64,000 bases of DNA from Bacillota bacterium. Its GTDB lineage: Bacteria; Bacillota; Desulfotomaculia; Desulfotomaculales; VENG01. Positions 25,517 to 34,501 of this stretch are shown in pieces; position 1 is the stretch's first letter; each line of letters starts with the position of its first letter. The notes under the pieces were generated by a model, which saw only the letters and a list, made by a program, of their open reading frames with translations, was not told the origin of the DNA and searched no databases. The position numbers and the translations under genes are program-made. The DNA lies in the NCBI GenBank assembly GCA_009711705.1, contig VENG01000012.1, forward strand, positions 62,001 through 126,000, written 5' to 3'.

Positions 25517-26545
25517 TTATACCAACTTGTATTTTTCTTTGAGGTTTTCAGCTACCTGTTTTAGAAGGTCAAAGGACTTTTGCACGGTTTTTGCCCCGTC
25601 GCTGTTTACCAGGCAGCAGCGGGCCGGGGCAAGCCAGGCCTGGGATAATATCATTTCTAAGTCTATCCCTTTACCGTCAAGGTAAACCCAGAAATCATTC
25701 ATTTTTGCGGTGAGGGTATTAACCCCTTCCGCATCCACTTCCTCGGTCAAGGTAGGTACTATGCCCCAGCTTATGATGCCTCCCCTTTGCAAGAAATCCT
25801 TTATCTCAGCTGTGTACCGGGTGAATATCTCGCCGTTACCGAATATATCAATGGAAAGGATGTCCAGATTGAGGTCACTGAGTAGGAAGGACCAGTCGGG
25901 ATTGCCGCAGAGATGCACACCCCGCGGGCCATCCACTCTGTCCAGAAATCGCAAAAAATCTTCTTTGGCCTTGCTGCCGGGATAGCCGGTGAAGGAAGTG
26001 AAAAGCATTTCCAGTCCCGGTTCATCCACCCAAACAAAGGGCTGATCATGGACTGCTTTTAGCTGCCGGTATTGTGCATTTACCTTTTGAGCTATAAATT
26101 CATAGAGAAAATCCCTTATTTCATCGTTATAAATTATGGGCTTGCGGTTTTCATCAGTGATCTTGAGGCCGAAACTTATGGGACCTATGTTTTGCCCTCT
26201 TATATAGCGGTACTTACTAAAATCTTGCCGCAGGAATTCACTAAGAGTTGCTGAGTATTGGGGAGACAGCTCAAAATAGTCTTCATTGGCGCTTATTGCC
26301 GCGTAAGACTCCAGTTCTTTGTAAAAAGCTTCGGTTTCCAGGCTCACCCGGAGGTTCTCTTCATCCACCCGGATGCCTGGAAAATGCTCACACACCTGCA
26401 CGTACATATCCTCGTGGAAACTGAACTTGGGTAATTGTGGCCAAAAGGGGATGTCAACGGCAAAAGCCAATTTAAAAGAGTCGCTAATATTGTTGTGGGG
26501 CAGTATTCCCATTGCGGTAGTCATACAATTTCCCGTTAATTTCAC
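25517..26545 (-). CDS. UROD/MetE-like (methyltransferase-fold) protein
   Basis: The 342-residue product contains PRGVHLCGNPDWSFLL and WLAPARCCLVNSDGA, which supply His-x-Cys and Cys ligands like the zinc site of methionine synthase MetE and corrinoid methyltransferases of the UROD superfamily. Its first part includes FAVDIPFWPQLP and the substrate side TGYPGSKAKEDFL. GTG at 26545, behind GGAGGT, is preferred to the upstream ATG at 26644. Such proteins occur near corrinoid C1 pathways, but no corrinoid protein is adjacent; the substrate is unknown. Confidence 0.7.
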   Translation of the reverse strand: MKLTGNCMTTAMGILPHNNISDSFKLAFAVDIPFWPQLPKFSFHEDMYVQVCEHFPGIRVDEENLRVSLETEAFYKELESYAAISANEDYFELSPQYSATLSEFLRQDFSKYRYIRGQNIGPISFGLKITDENRKPIIYNDEIRDFLYEFIAQKVNAQYRQLKAVHDQPFVWVDEPGLEMLFTSFTGYPGSKAKEDFLRFLDRVDGPRGVHLCGNPDWSFLLSDLNLDILSIDIFGNGEIFTRYTAEIKDFLQRGGIISWGIVPTLTEEVDAEGVNTLTAKMNDFWVYLDGKGIDLEMILSQAWLAPARCCLVNSDGAKTVQKSFDLLKQVAENLKEKYKLV

Positions 26546-26796
26546 GCGGAACACCTCCAGCTCTTTCCTTGTATTATAGGATATTCTTTCCTGTTTGTCT
26601 GTGACGATTGTCACGCAAAAATGAATCAGTAAGAGGGGCAGCAAGTTCAGGGTGTTTTTGTTTGTAAAATTCTGATATTATATAAGATAAGAAATGCCAA
26701 CAGTTCAAGTGCTAAAGATGGTTCAGGCTAAACTTCCTCGGAAAGATGACTGTAAACCGAGTAACAGCTTAAATTATTTACGGGAGGGAGCTTTTT

Positions 26797-27192
26797 ATGG
26801 GAGAAGAATACACAGGCATTTTAACTGAAAAATTCGTTGCTGTGGTAGGAATTGATCCAAGGCTTTATGGTACTAACAGCAGTGTTACTAGCAACCCAGT
26901 ACGTGTGGTGGCGGGAAAGTGGCAAGAAGCTGCCAAAGAGATCTTCAACGATCAAAAAATTTATATTTCGGCCGTTGTCAGCGGGGAAGACGACCGTATA
27001 GTCTATGATACGGCAATGGGATGTCCGGTAGGCGGAGAGCATGTGGTTCAAATCCGGGGCACCAGGAACCCGGAAATCGATAAAGATAATTGGAAAAAAG
27101 CTGTACTGGATGTAGTAAAGAGGGTTAAGGATAAATTGGACCAGTCTACTGTGGCAGTGGAATTTTTCAAGGTTGAACTGTTTTATAAGTGA
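26797..27192 (+). CDS. Hypothetical protein
   Basis: The 131-residue product begins MGEEYTGILTEKFVAVVGIDPRLYGTN and contains ARN-free strands VRVVAGKWQEAAKEIF, IYISAVVSGEDDRIVYDTAMGCPVGGEH and VVQIRGTRNPEIDKDNW. It is soluble and mixed alpha-beta. I do not recognise the family. A good GGGAGGG precedes the ATG. It stands alone between the minus-strand UROD-like and PucR genes. The about 150-base leader contains CTCGG...CCGAG and may fold, but no known riboswitch matches. Confidence 0.55.
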   Translation: MGEEYTGILTEKFVAVVGIDPRLYGTNSSVTSNPVRVVAGKWQEAAKEIFNDQKIYISAVVSGEDDRIVYDTAMGCPVGGEHVVQIRGTRNPEIDKDNWKKAVLDVVKRVKDKLDQSTVAVEFFKVELFYK

Positions 27193-27211
27193 TGGTTTTT
27201 TTATCATTGTG

Positions 27212-28702
27212 CTATTGATGTAGAAAAGTCTCAATCCTAAAAGAATCCAGAAGAGAATAGAAAACGTTAATATTGTTGAGGTTTAATTTTACCAGCTGAT
27301 TAATGCGATTAATTCTATAAACTAGCGTGTTTCTATGTATGAACAATGCCTCCGCTGTTACCCGGAGGTTTTTTTTATGCTCCAAATAGGTGCGTAAAGT
27401 GGCGTAAAGTTCAGTGTTGTTGGCCTTGTCATACTCGCGAAGAACCTGCAAAGCAGGATGGCGGTACTGTTCCAGAGGTTTCTTCCCCATGTAGTTGTTC
27501 AGTAAGTCATAGTAGTAAAAATCGCTATAGTCGAAAATCTGGTTAGTCCGGCCAAAACGCTGGGCAAGCTTTATTGATACCACTGCCTGGTTAAAATGTC
27601 TTTTGAATTCTACAATATTATTAAAAGGCCAGCTCAGACCTATACTTACATCCTCGTTCAGAGCCAGCTTAACAAGTTCCTTCGTTTTTTTTTCGGAAAC
27701 CAATGGTACCAGAATTCCAATGTAACTTTTATAGTGCACAGAATGCCCTTCGGGGAAGATGCGTTCCAATTCCATGCTAAAAGTGCTCTTGAGGTAACGG
27801 TTTTCCATACGGTGCACAAAGCGGGCAACTACTACACGCATCTCCACCGGGAAATCAATCCCTGATATAGATATGTATTCAAGGGTATTCGAAATGTCTG
27901 TATCATCCAATAGGTTGTAAAGAATGGCGCCGTAAAACGATCCGTGCACCCCTTCGGAGGCAGAATCGCGATTAAAGATATCGAAAAGTAATCTGCCAAC
28001 CACGGGAAGCAAACGTCGATGAATATGTCCGATGGACGTATGATGTTCAATCATGATTAACGCGCCGGCGACATGACCTTCTTGGGTAATGCGAGCCACT
28101 AGTTTCGGCTGCAGATCGCCAGGTAATGTAATGAGCCGGGTTTCACTCCCTTGTTTGCTCCACTCCTTCATATGCCTGTTGGAACGAACCTTCTGAACGA
28201 ATTCATAGGAGCAGTATCCCCTTTCTATGTTCTGGACCCATAGGGGGTCCATAATTTCACAAGTTGTTGAATGTGCCAGTACCTTCTGGCCGGAATTTAC
28301 GAGAATCAACGCATTTCCAAGCAGTGTGGCTGCGGTGTTAATGACACAGGTAATGCTTTTTTTGTTTAAGGCCATTTGTGCTAATTGAAAGAATATGCCG
28401 TCTCCTCGCAAATCCTCAAAAATCAAATCTTTCGCCGTATTGAATAAATGGTACAAATCCTCACGGCGGATGTGAGTATAATTACTACCCTCAGGCAATG
28501 TGAAAGGCTCATCCGCAGCAAGCAACATGATCGGCCGATCCGGTGGATCTTTTAACCTTCCCACATACAATATGTGTTCATCCCAGTGTTGTTCGTTCCC
28601 ATCCAGTAGCCGAATATCAATAATGGTAGGAGAATCACCAGTCACCTGTACCTGTATTTCATATTTCTGTTGCAGTGTGTCTATCAGCTCGTTATAACGC
28701 AC
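27212..28702 (-). CDS. PucR/CdaR-family transcriptional regulator
   Basis: The 496-residue protein ends with the PucR C-terminal HTH (LRTYLEHKKNLRVTAEALFIHRNTLVYRINRI), preceded by a GGDEF-like CdaR domain (about 280-400, SIGLSWPFNNIVEFKRHFNQAVVSIKLAQRFG). The N-terminal 250 residues would sense an effector. GTG at 28702, following GAGGTGAGAGG, is preferred to the longer ATG start at 28840. It is divergent from the adh-aor-moaD operon, with two palindromic half-site pairs in between, so it probably regulates alcohol and aldehyde oxidation. Confidence 0.85.
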   Translation of the reverse strand: MRYNELIDTLQQKYEIQVQVTGDSPTIIDIRLLDGNEQHWDEHILYVGRLKDPPDRPIMLLAADEPFTLPEGSNYTHIRREDLYHLFNTAKDLIFEDLRGDGIFFQLAQMALNKKSITCVINTAATLLGNALILVNSGQKVLAHSTTCEIMDPLWVQNIERGYCSYEFVQKVRSNRHMKEWSKQGSETRLITLPGDLQPKLVARITQEGHVAGALIMIEHHTSIGHIHRRLLPVVGRLLFDIFNRDSASEGVHGSFYGAILYNLLDDTDISNTLEYISISGIDFPVEMRVVVARFVHRMENRYLKSTFSMELERIFPEGHSVHYKSYIGILVPLVSEKKTKELVKLALNEDVSIGLSWPFNNIVEFKRHFNQAVVSIKLAQRFGRTNQIFDYSDFYYYDLLNNYMGKKPLEQYRHPALQVLREYDKANNTELYATLRTYLEHKKNLRVTAEALFIHRNTLVYRINRINQLVKLNLNNINVFYSLLDSFRIETFLHQ

Positions 28703-28748
28703 CCTCTCACCTCGCCTTTTTCTGTATAATAGTATAGTTTGATTAAGT

Positions 28749-28777
28749 GGCGCAATTCGCAATAGTGCAAATTGCAC
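28749..28777. promoter_or_regulatory. Tandem palindromic operator between pucR and the alcohol dehydrogenase
   Basis: GCGCAATTCGC (28750-28760) and GTGCAAATTGCAC (28765-28777, perfect palindrome about a central A) are spaced by four bases and share G(C/T)GCAA-TTGC symmetry. Lying upstream of both divergent genes, this is the best candidate for PucR binding. Confidence 0.5.
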
Positions 28778-28925
28778 AAATATAACGCTTTTTTTCGTAT
28801 GAGTAGTACGTATATCATTAAACAGTCGCAGTGATACCATTAGAATAATGCAATTTGGCAGTGGACCAATTAATAATAACCAATTTTTTATTTAAAGTGT
28901 TAAAAAGGAAGGAGTAGTTAGGTAA

Positions 28926-30080
28926 ATGATCACATCGTACGAAATTTTTGTTCCCGTTATCATGGGTAGCGGTGCATCCTTGCGAACCGGTCTCAAGGTC
29001 CGCGAGCTGGGATGCAAAAAAGTCCTTGTGGTCTATGACAAGGGGCTTAAGGCGGTTGGTATTGCCGATACCATTGTGGAGAATATTCAAAATGCCGGAA
29101 TTAATACCATTTGCTTTGACGGTGTACTCCCTGATCCTCCGGATACCATGATTGAGGAGGCGGCAGAAATGGCACGCAATGAAGCAATTGACGGCATTGT
29201 AGCAGTAGGCGGAGGTAGTGCCATGGACTCAGCAAAGGGTATCAATGTCTTAATTAACAATACACCTCCTATTATGAATTACTTTGGTGTGCAAAAGAAT
29301 CTCAAACCGGGCGTGCCCATGGTTTTCATACCCACTACCAGCGGTACCGGCAGTGAGGTCACTAATATGTGCGTCGTCTCTTGCACCTCGCGAGGAAATA
29401 AAGATAGTGTGGTAAGCCCGGTATGCGTGGGCACACTGGCGATAATAGATCCTGACCTTACGTTGGGACTGCCTCCCAAGATGACTGCAGCAACCGGTGT
29501 GGATGCCTTAGCTCATGCTGTGGAATCTCTTACCGGAGGACAGTCAAATCCTCTCTCGGATGCTTTGGCGCGGGAATCAATTCGCTCTATTGCTAAATGG
29601 CTTACTGTGGCTTACCGTGACGGTTCTAACGCCGAAGCAAGAGAGCAGATGATACTCGCCTCCATGTTTGCGGGAATGGCGTTTACTAATGGTCTTGTCC
29701 ATATTGGTCATTCCATTGGCCATACGTTGGGTTCTCATTTTCACATTCCCCACGGAATTGCCTGTGCAGTAATTCTACCTGAGGTAGCTGAATATGCAGC
29801 TAAAACAGAATACAAAAAGGTACGGATGATCTGCGAGTGTTTGGGAGTGGAAGTTGCAGAGGAAGCAACTCCCCAAGAAATAGGTGCCATTGCCCGTAAG
29901 GCCATACGCTCTCTAATCAAATCGGTGGAAATAACTAATCTGAAAGGATTGGGAGTTTCCCTTGAAGCAGCAATCAAAGTGGCACCTTTAGTCACAGCAG
30001 ATACAGGCTTCGCCCTGGTGCCCTACCGCATCACTGCCGCCAAGGTGGAAGAAATGATAAAGTCTGCCTACGATGCTTAA
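28926..30080 (+). CDS. Iron-containing alcohol dehydrogenase (group III)
   Basis: The 384-residue protein has the NAD-binding GGGSAMDSAKGIN and the metal-site region DALAHAVESLTGG plus GLVHIGHSIGHTLGSHFHIPHGIA, with the Asp and three His that bind iron. It interconverts an alcohol and its aldehyde with NAD. The adjacent AOR would take the aldehyde on to the acid with ferredoxin. It starts at ATG behind AAGGAAGGAG and leads the operon divergent from pucR. Confidence 0.93.
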   Translation: MITSYEIFVPVIMGSGASLRTGLKVRELGCKKVLVVYDKGLKAVGIADTIVENIQNAGINTICFDGVLPDPPDTMIEEAAEMARNEAIDGIVAVGGGSAMDSAKGINVLINNTPPIMNYFGVQKNLKPGVPMVFIPTTSGTGSEVTNMCVVSCTSRGNKDSVVSPVCVGTLAIIDPDLTLGLPPKMTAATGVDALAHAVESLTGGQSNPLSDALARESIRSIAKWLTVAYRDGSNAEAREQMILASMFAGMAFTNGLVHIGHSIGHTLGSHFHIPHGIACAVILPEVAEYAAKTEYKKVRMICECLGVEVAEEATPQEIGAIARKAIRSLIKSVEITNLKGLGVSLEAAIKVAPLVTADTGFALVPYRITAAKVEEMIKSAYDA

Positions 30081-30115
30081 TGAATCGGTTGTTCCAATAA
30101 ATGAAAGGAGAGAGT

Positions 30116-31825
30116 ATGACTATGTGGTCAAAATTAATGATTGATATGAAAACCTTAACGGTCAGCAAAGAACCTCTGGATGAAGAATACCGTGAGCTGG
30201 GAGGCAAGGCACTAATTGCACAATACATGATAAAGAATGTTCCTCCCCAATGTGATCCATTGGGCAGTCAAAACCAACTTATTTTCTGTACGACCGTATT
30301 TGCGGGTACTAATTTAACAACGACACACCGCATGTCCGTTGGTGGTAAAAGCCCCCTGACCGGAGGGATCAAAGAAAGCAACGTAGGGGGCTATGCGGCA
30401 TACCTATTGGCAGAACAAGGCATAAAATTAATTGTAATCAAGGAGCTTCCCGCCAGTAACGGCCTTTGGCTTGTGCATATTGATGCTAAGGGTAAAGTAT
30501 CATTGAAGGACTTTAGCAACTATGAAGGAATAAATAATTACGATTTGGTCAATAGAATAAATGAACTGTTCGGTAATAAGCTGGCCACTGTGTCCATAGG
30601 TAGTGCAGGAGAACGCCTTTATAGAAGTGCCTCGATACAGGTTTCCGAGTTTGCCTCAGGCCATCCAAGTCGTGCCGCTGCACGCGGTGGTCTGGGTGCG
30701 TTAATGGGAAGCAAGCGTATTAAGGGTGTGGTAATAGAAAAGCCCGAGGAGCCGTATAACGTTAAATATGCAGATGAGGCCAAGTTTAAAGAGGTATGTA
30801 AAAAGCTTAATAAAATGATTGCCGAGGGTGCTAAAAATGATCCCTTCCAGAAATTCGGTACAATTTCAACTATCGAAGTAACTGGCGCTAACGGCATTCT
30901 CCCGGTGGATAATTTTTCGGGCAACCTATTTCCTGAATACCAAGAGGTTGGAACAAACAGGTTTATGGCCAATTTGGCTACCCGGGGTGGGCGTAATAAG
31001 CTTTCCTGCCAGCCAGGCTGTGTGTTGCAGTGCTCAAATGTATACAATGATAAGGACGGGAATTATCTCACCTCCGGCTTCGAATATGAAACCATAGCAC
31101 TTTTTGGGCCCAACTGTCACATTACTGATTTAGATGCTATTGCCAGGATGGATCGCATCTGCGATGATCTCGGTGTGGATACCATTGAAATCGCCAACGC
31201 CGTTGCTATGTGCATGGAAGTCGGTAAGATTAAGTGGGGTGACGCGGATGCCGCTCTTGGTTTATTGAAGGAAATGGCGGACGGTACACAATTTGGCAAT
31301 CTTCTTGGGAACGGGTGTGAGGCTACGGGCCAAAACCTAGGGTGTAAGCGTATTCCGGTGGTAAAACACCAGGCAATAGCCGGATATGATCCACGCAACA
31401 CCAAGGGTACGGGGATCACCTATGCCACGAGTCCTATGGGAGCAGACCATACCGCAGGTCTTACCATGGGTCGTGCTTTTGATGATTGCGGGCGGGCGGC
31501 ACAAGCATATGTCTCTAACAAGTTGCAAGTAGCCATGAGTTTTGCGGATAGTATGATGTGTATTTTTGCCTTTTCCCATATGGTTCCCGGAATACCACTA
31601 CTGGGAGAACTCATGGCAGCTCTGTACGGTGGGAAATCCGACGTCACAAGGGTTACAATGATGGGTGTAAAAACGCTGTTGACCGAGAGAGCATTCAACA
31701 AAATGGCGGGAATGACTATGGAAGACGACAGACTACCGGATTTCTTCTATAACGAGCGTTCTGCCGCAACCGGTTCACAGTTCGATATCAACGACTATGA
31801 ATTAGAGGTGCTTTTCGATTTCTGA
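30116..31825 (+). CDS. aor: Aldehyde ferredoxin oxidoreductase (tungsten AOR family)
   Basis: The 569-residue protein starts MTMWSKLMIDMKTL and has the AOR N-terminal domain with THRMSVGGKSPLTGG and SNVGGYAAYLL, which holds the tungstopterin. Cluster cysteines appear as CQPGCVLQC, in the place of the C-x2-C-x3-C of Pyrococcus AOR. A fourth candidate is Cys in SMMCIFAFSH. ATG at 30116 is chosen because AAAGGAGAG precedes it, inside the longer frame from 30101. It oxidises aldehydes to carboxylates with ferredoxin. The downstream ThiS/MoaD-like gene overlaps by one base. Confidence 0.93.
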   Translation: MTMWSKLMIDMKTLTVSKEPLDEEYRELGGKALIAQYMIKNVPPQCDPLGSQNQLIFCTTVFAGTNLTTTHRMSVGGKSPLTGGIKESNVGGYAAYLLAEQGIKLIVIKELPASNGLWLVHIDAKGKVSLKDFSNYEGINNYDLVNRINELFGNKLATVSIGSAGERLYRSASIQVSEFASGHPSRAAARGGLGALMGSKRIKGVVIEKPEEPYNVKYADEAKFKEVCKKLNKMIAEGAKNDPFQKFGTISTIEVTGANGILPVDNFSGNLFPEYQEVGTNRFMANLATRGGRNKLSCQPGCVLQCSNVYNDKDGNYLTSGFEYETIALFGPNCHITDLDAIARMDRICDDLGVDTIEIANAVAMCMEVGKIKWGDADAALGLLKEMADGTQFGNLLGNGCEATGQNLGCKRIPVVKHQAIAGYDPRNTKGTGITYATSPMGADHTAGLTMGRAFDDCGRAAQAYVSNKLQVAMSFADSMMCIFAFSHMVPGIPLLGELMAALYGGKSDVTRVTMMGVKTLLTERAFNKMAGMTMEDDRLPDFFYNERSAATGSQFDINDYELEVLFDF

Positions 31826-32025
31826 TGATTACGGTAAACGGGCGAGAAATCAATTTTGAAAAGGGTATTACTGTGGCCGATGCTCTGGAAGCGGCAGGGG
31901 AAACCGCCGATGCCATGACATTGGTAATAGTGGACGGAAAGGTTTTACCCTGCGGCCAATTGCATACGAAACCACTGGTTGACGGCGCAAACATAAAACT
32001 GATAACCCTAGTTTCGGGGGGATAG
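31825..32025 (+). CDS. ThiS/MoaD-like ubiquitin-fold sulfur carrier
   Basis: The 66-residue protein is a beta-grasp protein beginning MITVNGREINFEKGITVADAL and ending in VSGG, the Gly-Gly tail that is adenylated and thiocarboxylated. ATG overlaps the AOR stop by one base (TGATG), so the two are coupled. A MoaD-type carrier next to AOR fits pterin cofactor supply for the tungsten enzyme. A ThiS role is possible but less likely here. Confidence 0.88.
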   Translation: MITVNGREINFEKGITVADALEAAGETADAMTLVIVDGKVLPCGQLHTKPLVDGANIKLITLVSGG

Positions 32026-32079
32026 GGTAACTAATAGCGTAACTAAAAGCGGCATTTCTGTAAGTGCTTACCAAATTGC

Positions 32080-32102
32080 GACCACGAAAGTGGTCTTTTT
32101 TT
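32080..32102 (+). terminator. Intrinsic terminator of the adh-aor-moaD operon
   Basis: GACCAC-gaaa-GTGGTC with a GNRA-type loop is followed by seven T residues. Confidence 0.88.
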
Positions 32103-32200
32103 GTCCCATGCTAAATGTGCTTGAATTCATAATGAAACAGCCATTGTTTAAATAAGAAACCAATTCGTTGATATTCCCGCACCAAAAGCCTTTTTAAAAA

Positions 32201-32216
32201 TGGCACAAGATTTGCA
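32201..32216 (+). promoter_or_regulatory. Sigma-54 (-24/-12) promoter of the acyl-CoA synthetase operon
   Basis: TGGCAC-aagat-TTGCA matches the sigma-54 consensus exactly with correct spacing. It is 60 bases upstream of the acyl-CoA synthetase start. TTGTTTAAATAAGAAACCAA at 32144-32163 lies in enhancer range. Confidence 0.88.
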
Positions 32217-32276
32217 CTTTTTAAAATTGCCGTAAAGTAAAAATAATTTTATTTAATCCGAGGGGGGGAACAGAGT

Positions 32277-33917
32277 TTGGATTTTTCAAAGCCATATTTG
32301 GATGTGTATAGGGCCGGGGGAGTCGCCTGGGAATTTAAAATAGAACCTCGGACGCTACACAGCCTGCTTTTTAGTTCCGCGCAAAGTACGCCGGACAATA
32401 CGGCAATAATCTTTTACGGTAAGAAAATTACTTATCAACAATTGGCCGGTTCTGTAAGAAGGGTGGCATTTGCCCTTTATGAATTGGGCTTGCATAAAGG
32501 AGACAGGGTTTCGCTAATGCTGCCCAATTGTCCGGATTTTGTCATCTCTTATTATGCTATTTTAAGTTTGGGCGGTATAGTGGTAAACACTAACCCCATG
32601 TACGTGGAAAGAGAAATAGAATACCAAGTAAACGATTCCGGCTCCAAGATGATTATAACACTGGCCCACCTGTACCCCCGGATAAAGAACATAAAATCAA
32701 ACACCGGTCTGGAAAAGGTTATTCTCACCAGCCTCTCAGGTAAACCAAGTGAAATGCCGGGTGACACCATATGGCTCCCGAATTTGTACGGCGAGGAGCG
32801 TCCTGCACCGCCCCGGGTGGATGTTGATCCTGTTGAGGATGTGGCTCTTCTTCAGTACACAGGAGGTACTACCGGTGTGCCTAAAGCGGCCATGTTAACT
32901 CATTTCAACCTTTACGCTAATACCTGTCAGGCCGACCAGTTCTTCGCCGGTGGGACATGGAAAAAACGTATTATAGGCGTGCTACCTTTCTTCCATGTGG
33001 CCGGCATGACTTCGTGCATGAATATTTGTGTAGCGGCAGGGACTACCATGATCCCGTTGCCTAACTTTGTACCTGCGGACGTGGCCAAAGTAATCAGCGA
33101 ATATGAACCCACTTTCTTTAACGGGGTGCCAACTATGTACACCGCTTTGTTAAATAGCCCTGAACTTAAGGATTTCCAAGATTTTGGCAAGGTTGGTTTA
33201 TATAAAAGCGGGTCCGGCCCCATCCCCCTGGAAACATTAAATCGCATGAAAGCCAAGCTGGAGGGGACAAACTCCATTATCAATGAAGGTTATGGCCTTT
33301 CCGAAGCTTCACCGGTGGCTATCAGCTGTCCCATTTTTGACTTAAGGGATAAAACAGGCAGTATTGGTGTCCCTTACCCGGGCACTCATGCGGCGGTAGT
33401 CGATATTGAAACAGGTACTAAGTCACTGCAGGTAGGTGAGGTTGGTGAGCTGGTTATAAGTGGCCCACAGGTTATGAAAGGCTACTGGAACCGGCCTGAT
33501 GAAACCGAGAAAGCGCTAAGGAATGGCTGGTTATACACCGGCGATATGGCCAGAATGGATGAAGACGGTTATTTTTATATTGTGGACAGGAAAAAGGATA
33601 CCATAATTGCCGGCGGCTATAATATTTACCCGCGTGAGGTGGAGGAAGTGCTCTATGAGAACCCCAAGGTTGGTGAGGCCATTGTGGCAGGCGTACCCCA
33701 TAAATACCGGGGCGAAACAGTAAAAGCATTTTTGGTATTAAAAGAAGGGCAAAGTGGTACTGAAGAAGAGATAATTGCCTTTTGCAAAGAAAGATTAGCT
33801 CCTTATAAAGTGCCCAAGCTGGTGGAGTTTAGGCAGGAATTACCCAAATCTGTGGTGGGTAAGTTGTTGAAACGGAAGTTAATCGAAGAGGAAGAACAGA
33901 AGCAGAGAGCCCATTGA
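32277..33917 (+). CDS. fadD: Long- or medium-chain acyl-CoA synthetase (AMP-forming)
   Basis: The 546-residue protein has the AMP-binding P-loop YTGGTTGVPKAAMLTH, the GYGLSEASPV motif, YTGDMARMDEDGYFYIVDRKKDTII and the catalytic lysine region PKSVVGKLLKRKL near the C-terminus. It activates a carboxylic acid with ATP and CoA, feeding the beta-oxidation operons. It starts at TTG behind a G-rich site and is the first gene under a sigma-54 promoter. Chain length is not predictable. Confidence 0.93.
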   Translation: MDFSKPYLDVYRAGGVAWEFKIEPRTLHSLLFSSAQSTPDNTAIIFYGKKITYQQLAGSVRRVAFALYELGLHKGDRVSLMLPNCPDFVISYYAILSLGGIVVNTNPMYVEREIEYQVNDSGSKMIITLAHLYPRIKNIKSNTGLEKVILTSLSGKPSEMPGDTIWLPNLYGEERPAPPRVDVDPVEDVALLQYTGGTTGVPKAAMLTHFNLYANTCQADQFFAGGTWKKRIIGVLPFFHVAGMTSCMNICVAAGTTMIPLPNFVPADVAKVISEYEPTFFNGVPTMYTALLNSPELKDFQDFGKVGLYKSGSGPIPLETLNRMKAKLEGTNSIINEGYGLSEASPVAISCPIFDLRDKTGSIGVPYPGTHAAVVDIETGTKSLQVGEVGELVISGPQVMKGYWNRPDETEKALRNGWLYTGDMARMDEDGYFYIVDRKKDTIIAGGYNIYPREVEEVLYENPKVGEAIVAGVPHKYRGETVKAFLVLKEGQSGTEEEIIAFCKERLAPYKVPKLVEFRQELPKSVVGKLLKRKLIEEEEQKQRAH

Positions 33918-33947
33918 TTAATTAATAATTGAAAGGAGAAACAAACT

Positions 33948-34469
33948 ATGGAACAACAAAAGCCTCCGTTATTTTCCAAGGGTAAAATCATTTTTTGCAC
34001 TTTACTTGTTGCCCTGGTTTTGATTGCTGAAACAGTGTTGCATTTAAACCATTTAGCCACCTGGCCCGCATTTGCCTGTATGATTCTATATTTCCTGGCC
34101 CATATGGATCATAAACAAATACCCCATATCCTCATTGGTGCCTTCTTTGGTATCCTTAATTACCCTTTACTTGTGATGTTTGTTAAAGTGTTGGCCCCGG
34201 TAATTGGCTCCTTTCCGGCCCAGCTTATATATATTGGTTTATTTGTAGGCGCTATTGTTCTGCTAAAGGATCATTTACCCTTGGTCTTCAATACCAATGC
34301 CTTCATGCTGTTGGTGATTACAGCCGTTGCTGCTAAGGTTCCACCGGCACCAGAGCCGTATTTATGGATTGCCATCCAATTAGTTGGTGGTACTGCACTG
34401 GTTATGGGCGTGTATGGGATTCAAAAAATTGTTGCCTCAATTATGGGTACGCAACAAAGTGCGCATTAA
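33948..34469 (+). CDS. DUF1097-like membrane protein
   Basis: The 173-residue protein has five hydrophobic spans (IIFCTLLVALVLIAETVLHL, HILIGAFFGILNYPLLVMFV, GSFPAQLIYIGLFVGAIVLL, FMLLVITAVAAKV and LVGGTALVMGVYGIQKIV), resembling DUF1097-type proteins. Placed between acyl-CoA synthetase and DUF362 genes in one operon, it could move an acid substrate or assist energy coupling, but nothing in the sequence proves transport. A clear AAAGGAG precedes ATG. Confidence 0.6.
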   Translation: MEQQKPPLFSKGKIIFCTLLVALVLIAETVLHLNHLATWPAFACMILYFLAHMDHKQIPHILIGAFFGILNYPLLVMFVKVLAPVIGSFPAQLIYIGLFVGAIVLLKDHLPLVFNTNAFMLLVITAVAAKVPPAPEPYLWIAIQLVGGTALVMGVYGIQKIVASIMGTQQSAH

Positions 34470-34501
34470 TAAACTTTATCAAATTTTACGGGGATATTAT
34501 T

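Noticed and set aside
26700..26796. Riboswitch-like leader before the 131-residue hypothetical gene
   Set aside because: A CTCGG/CCGAG stem is possible, but conserved elements of known classes are not recognisable.
28745..28772. Possible sigma-54 promoter upstream of the alcohol dehydrogenase
   Set aside because: TGGCGC is present, but the GG-to-GC distance is 8 rather than 10 bases and there is no TTGC at -12.
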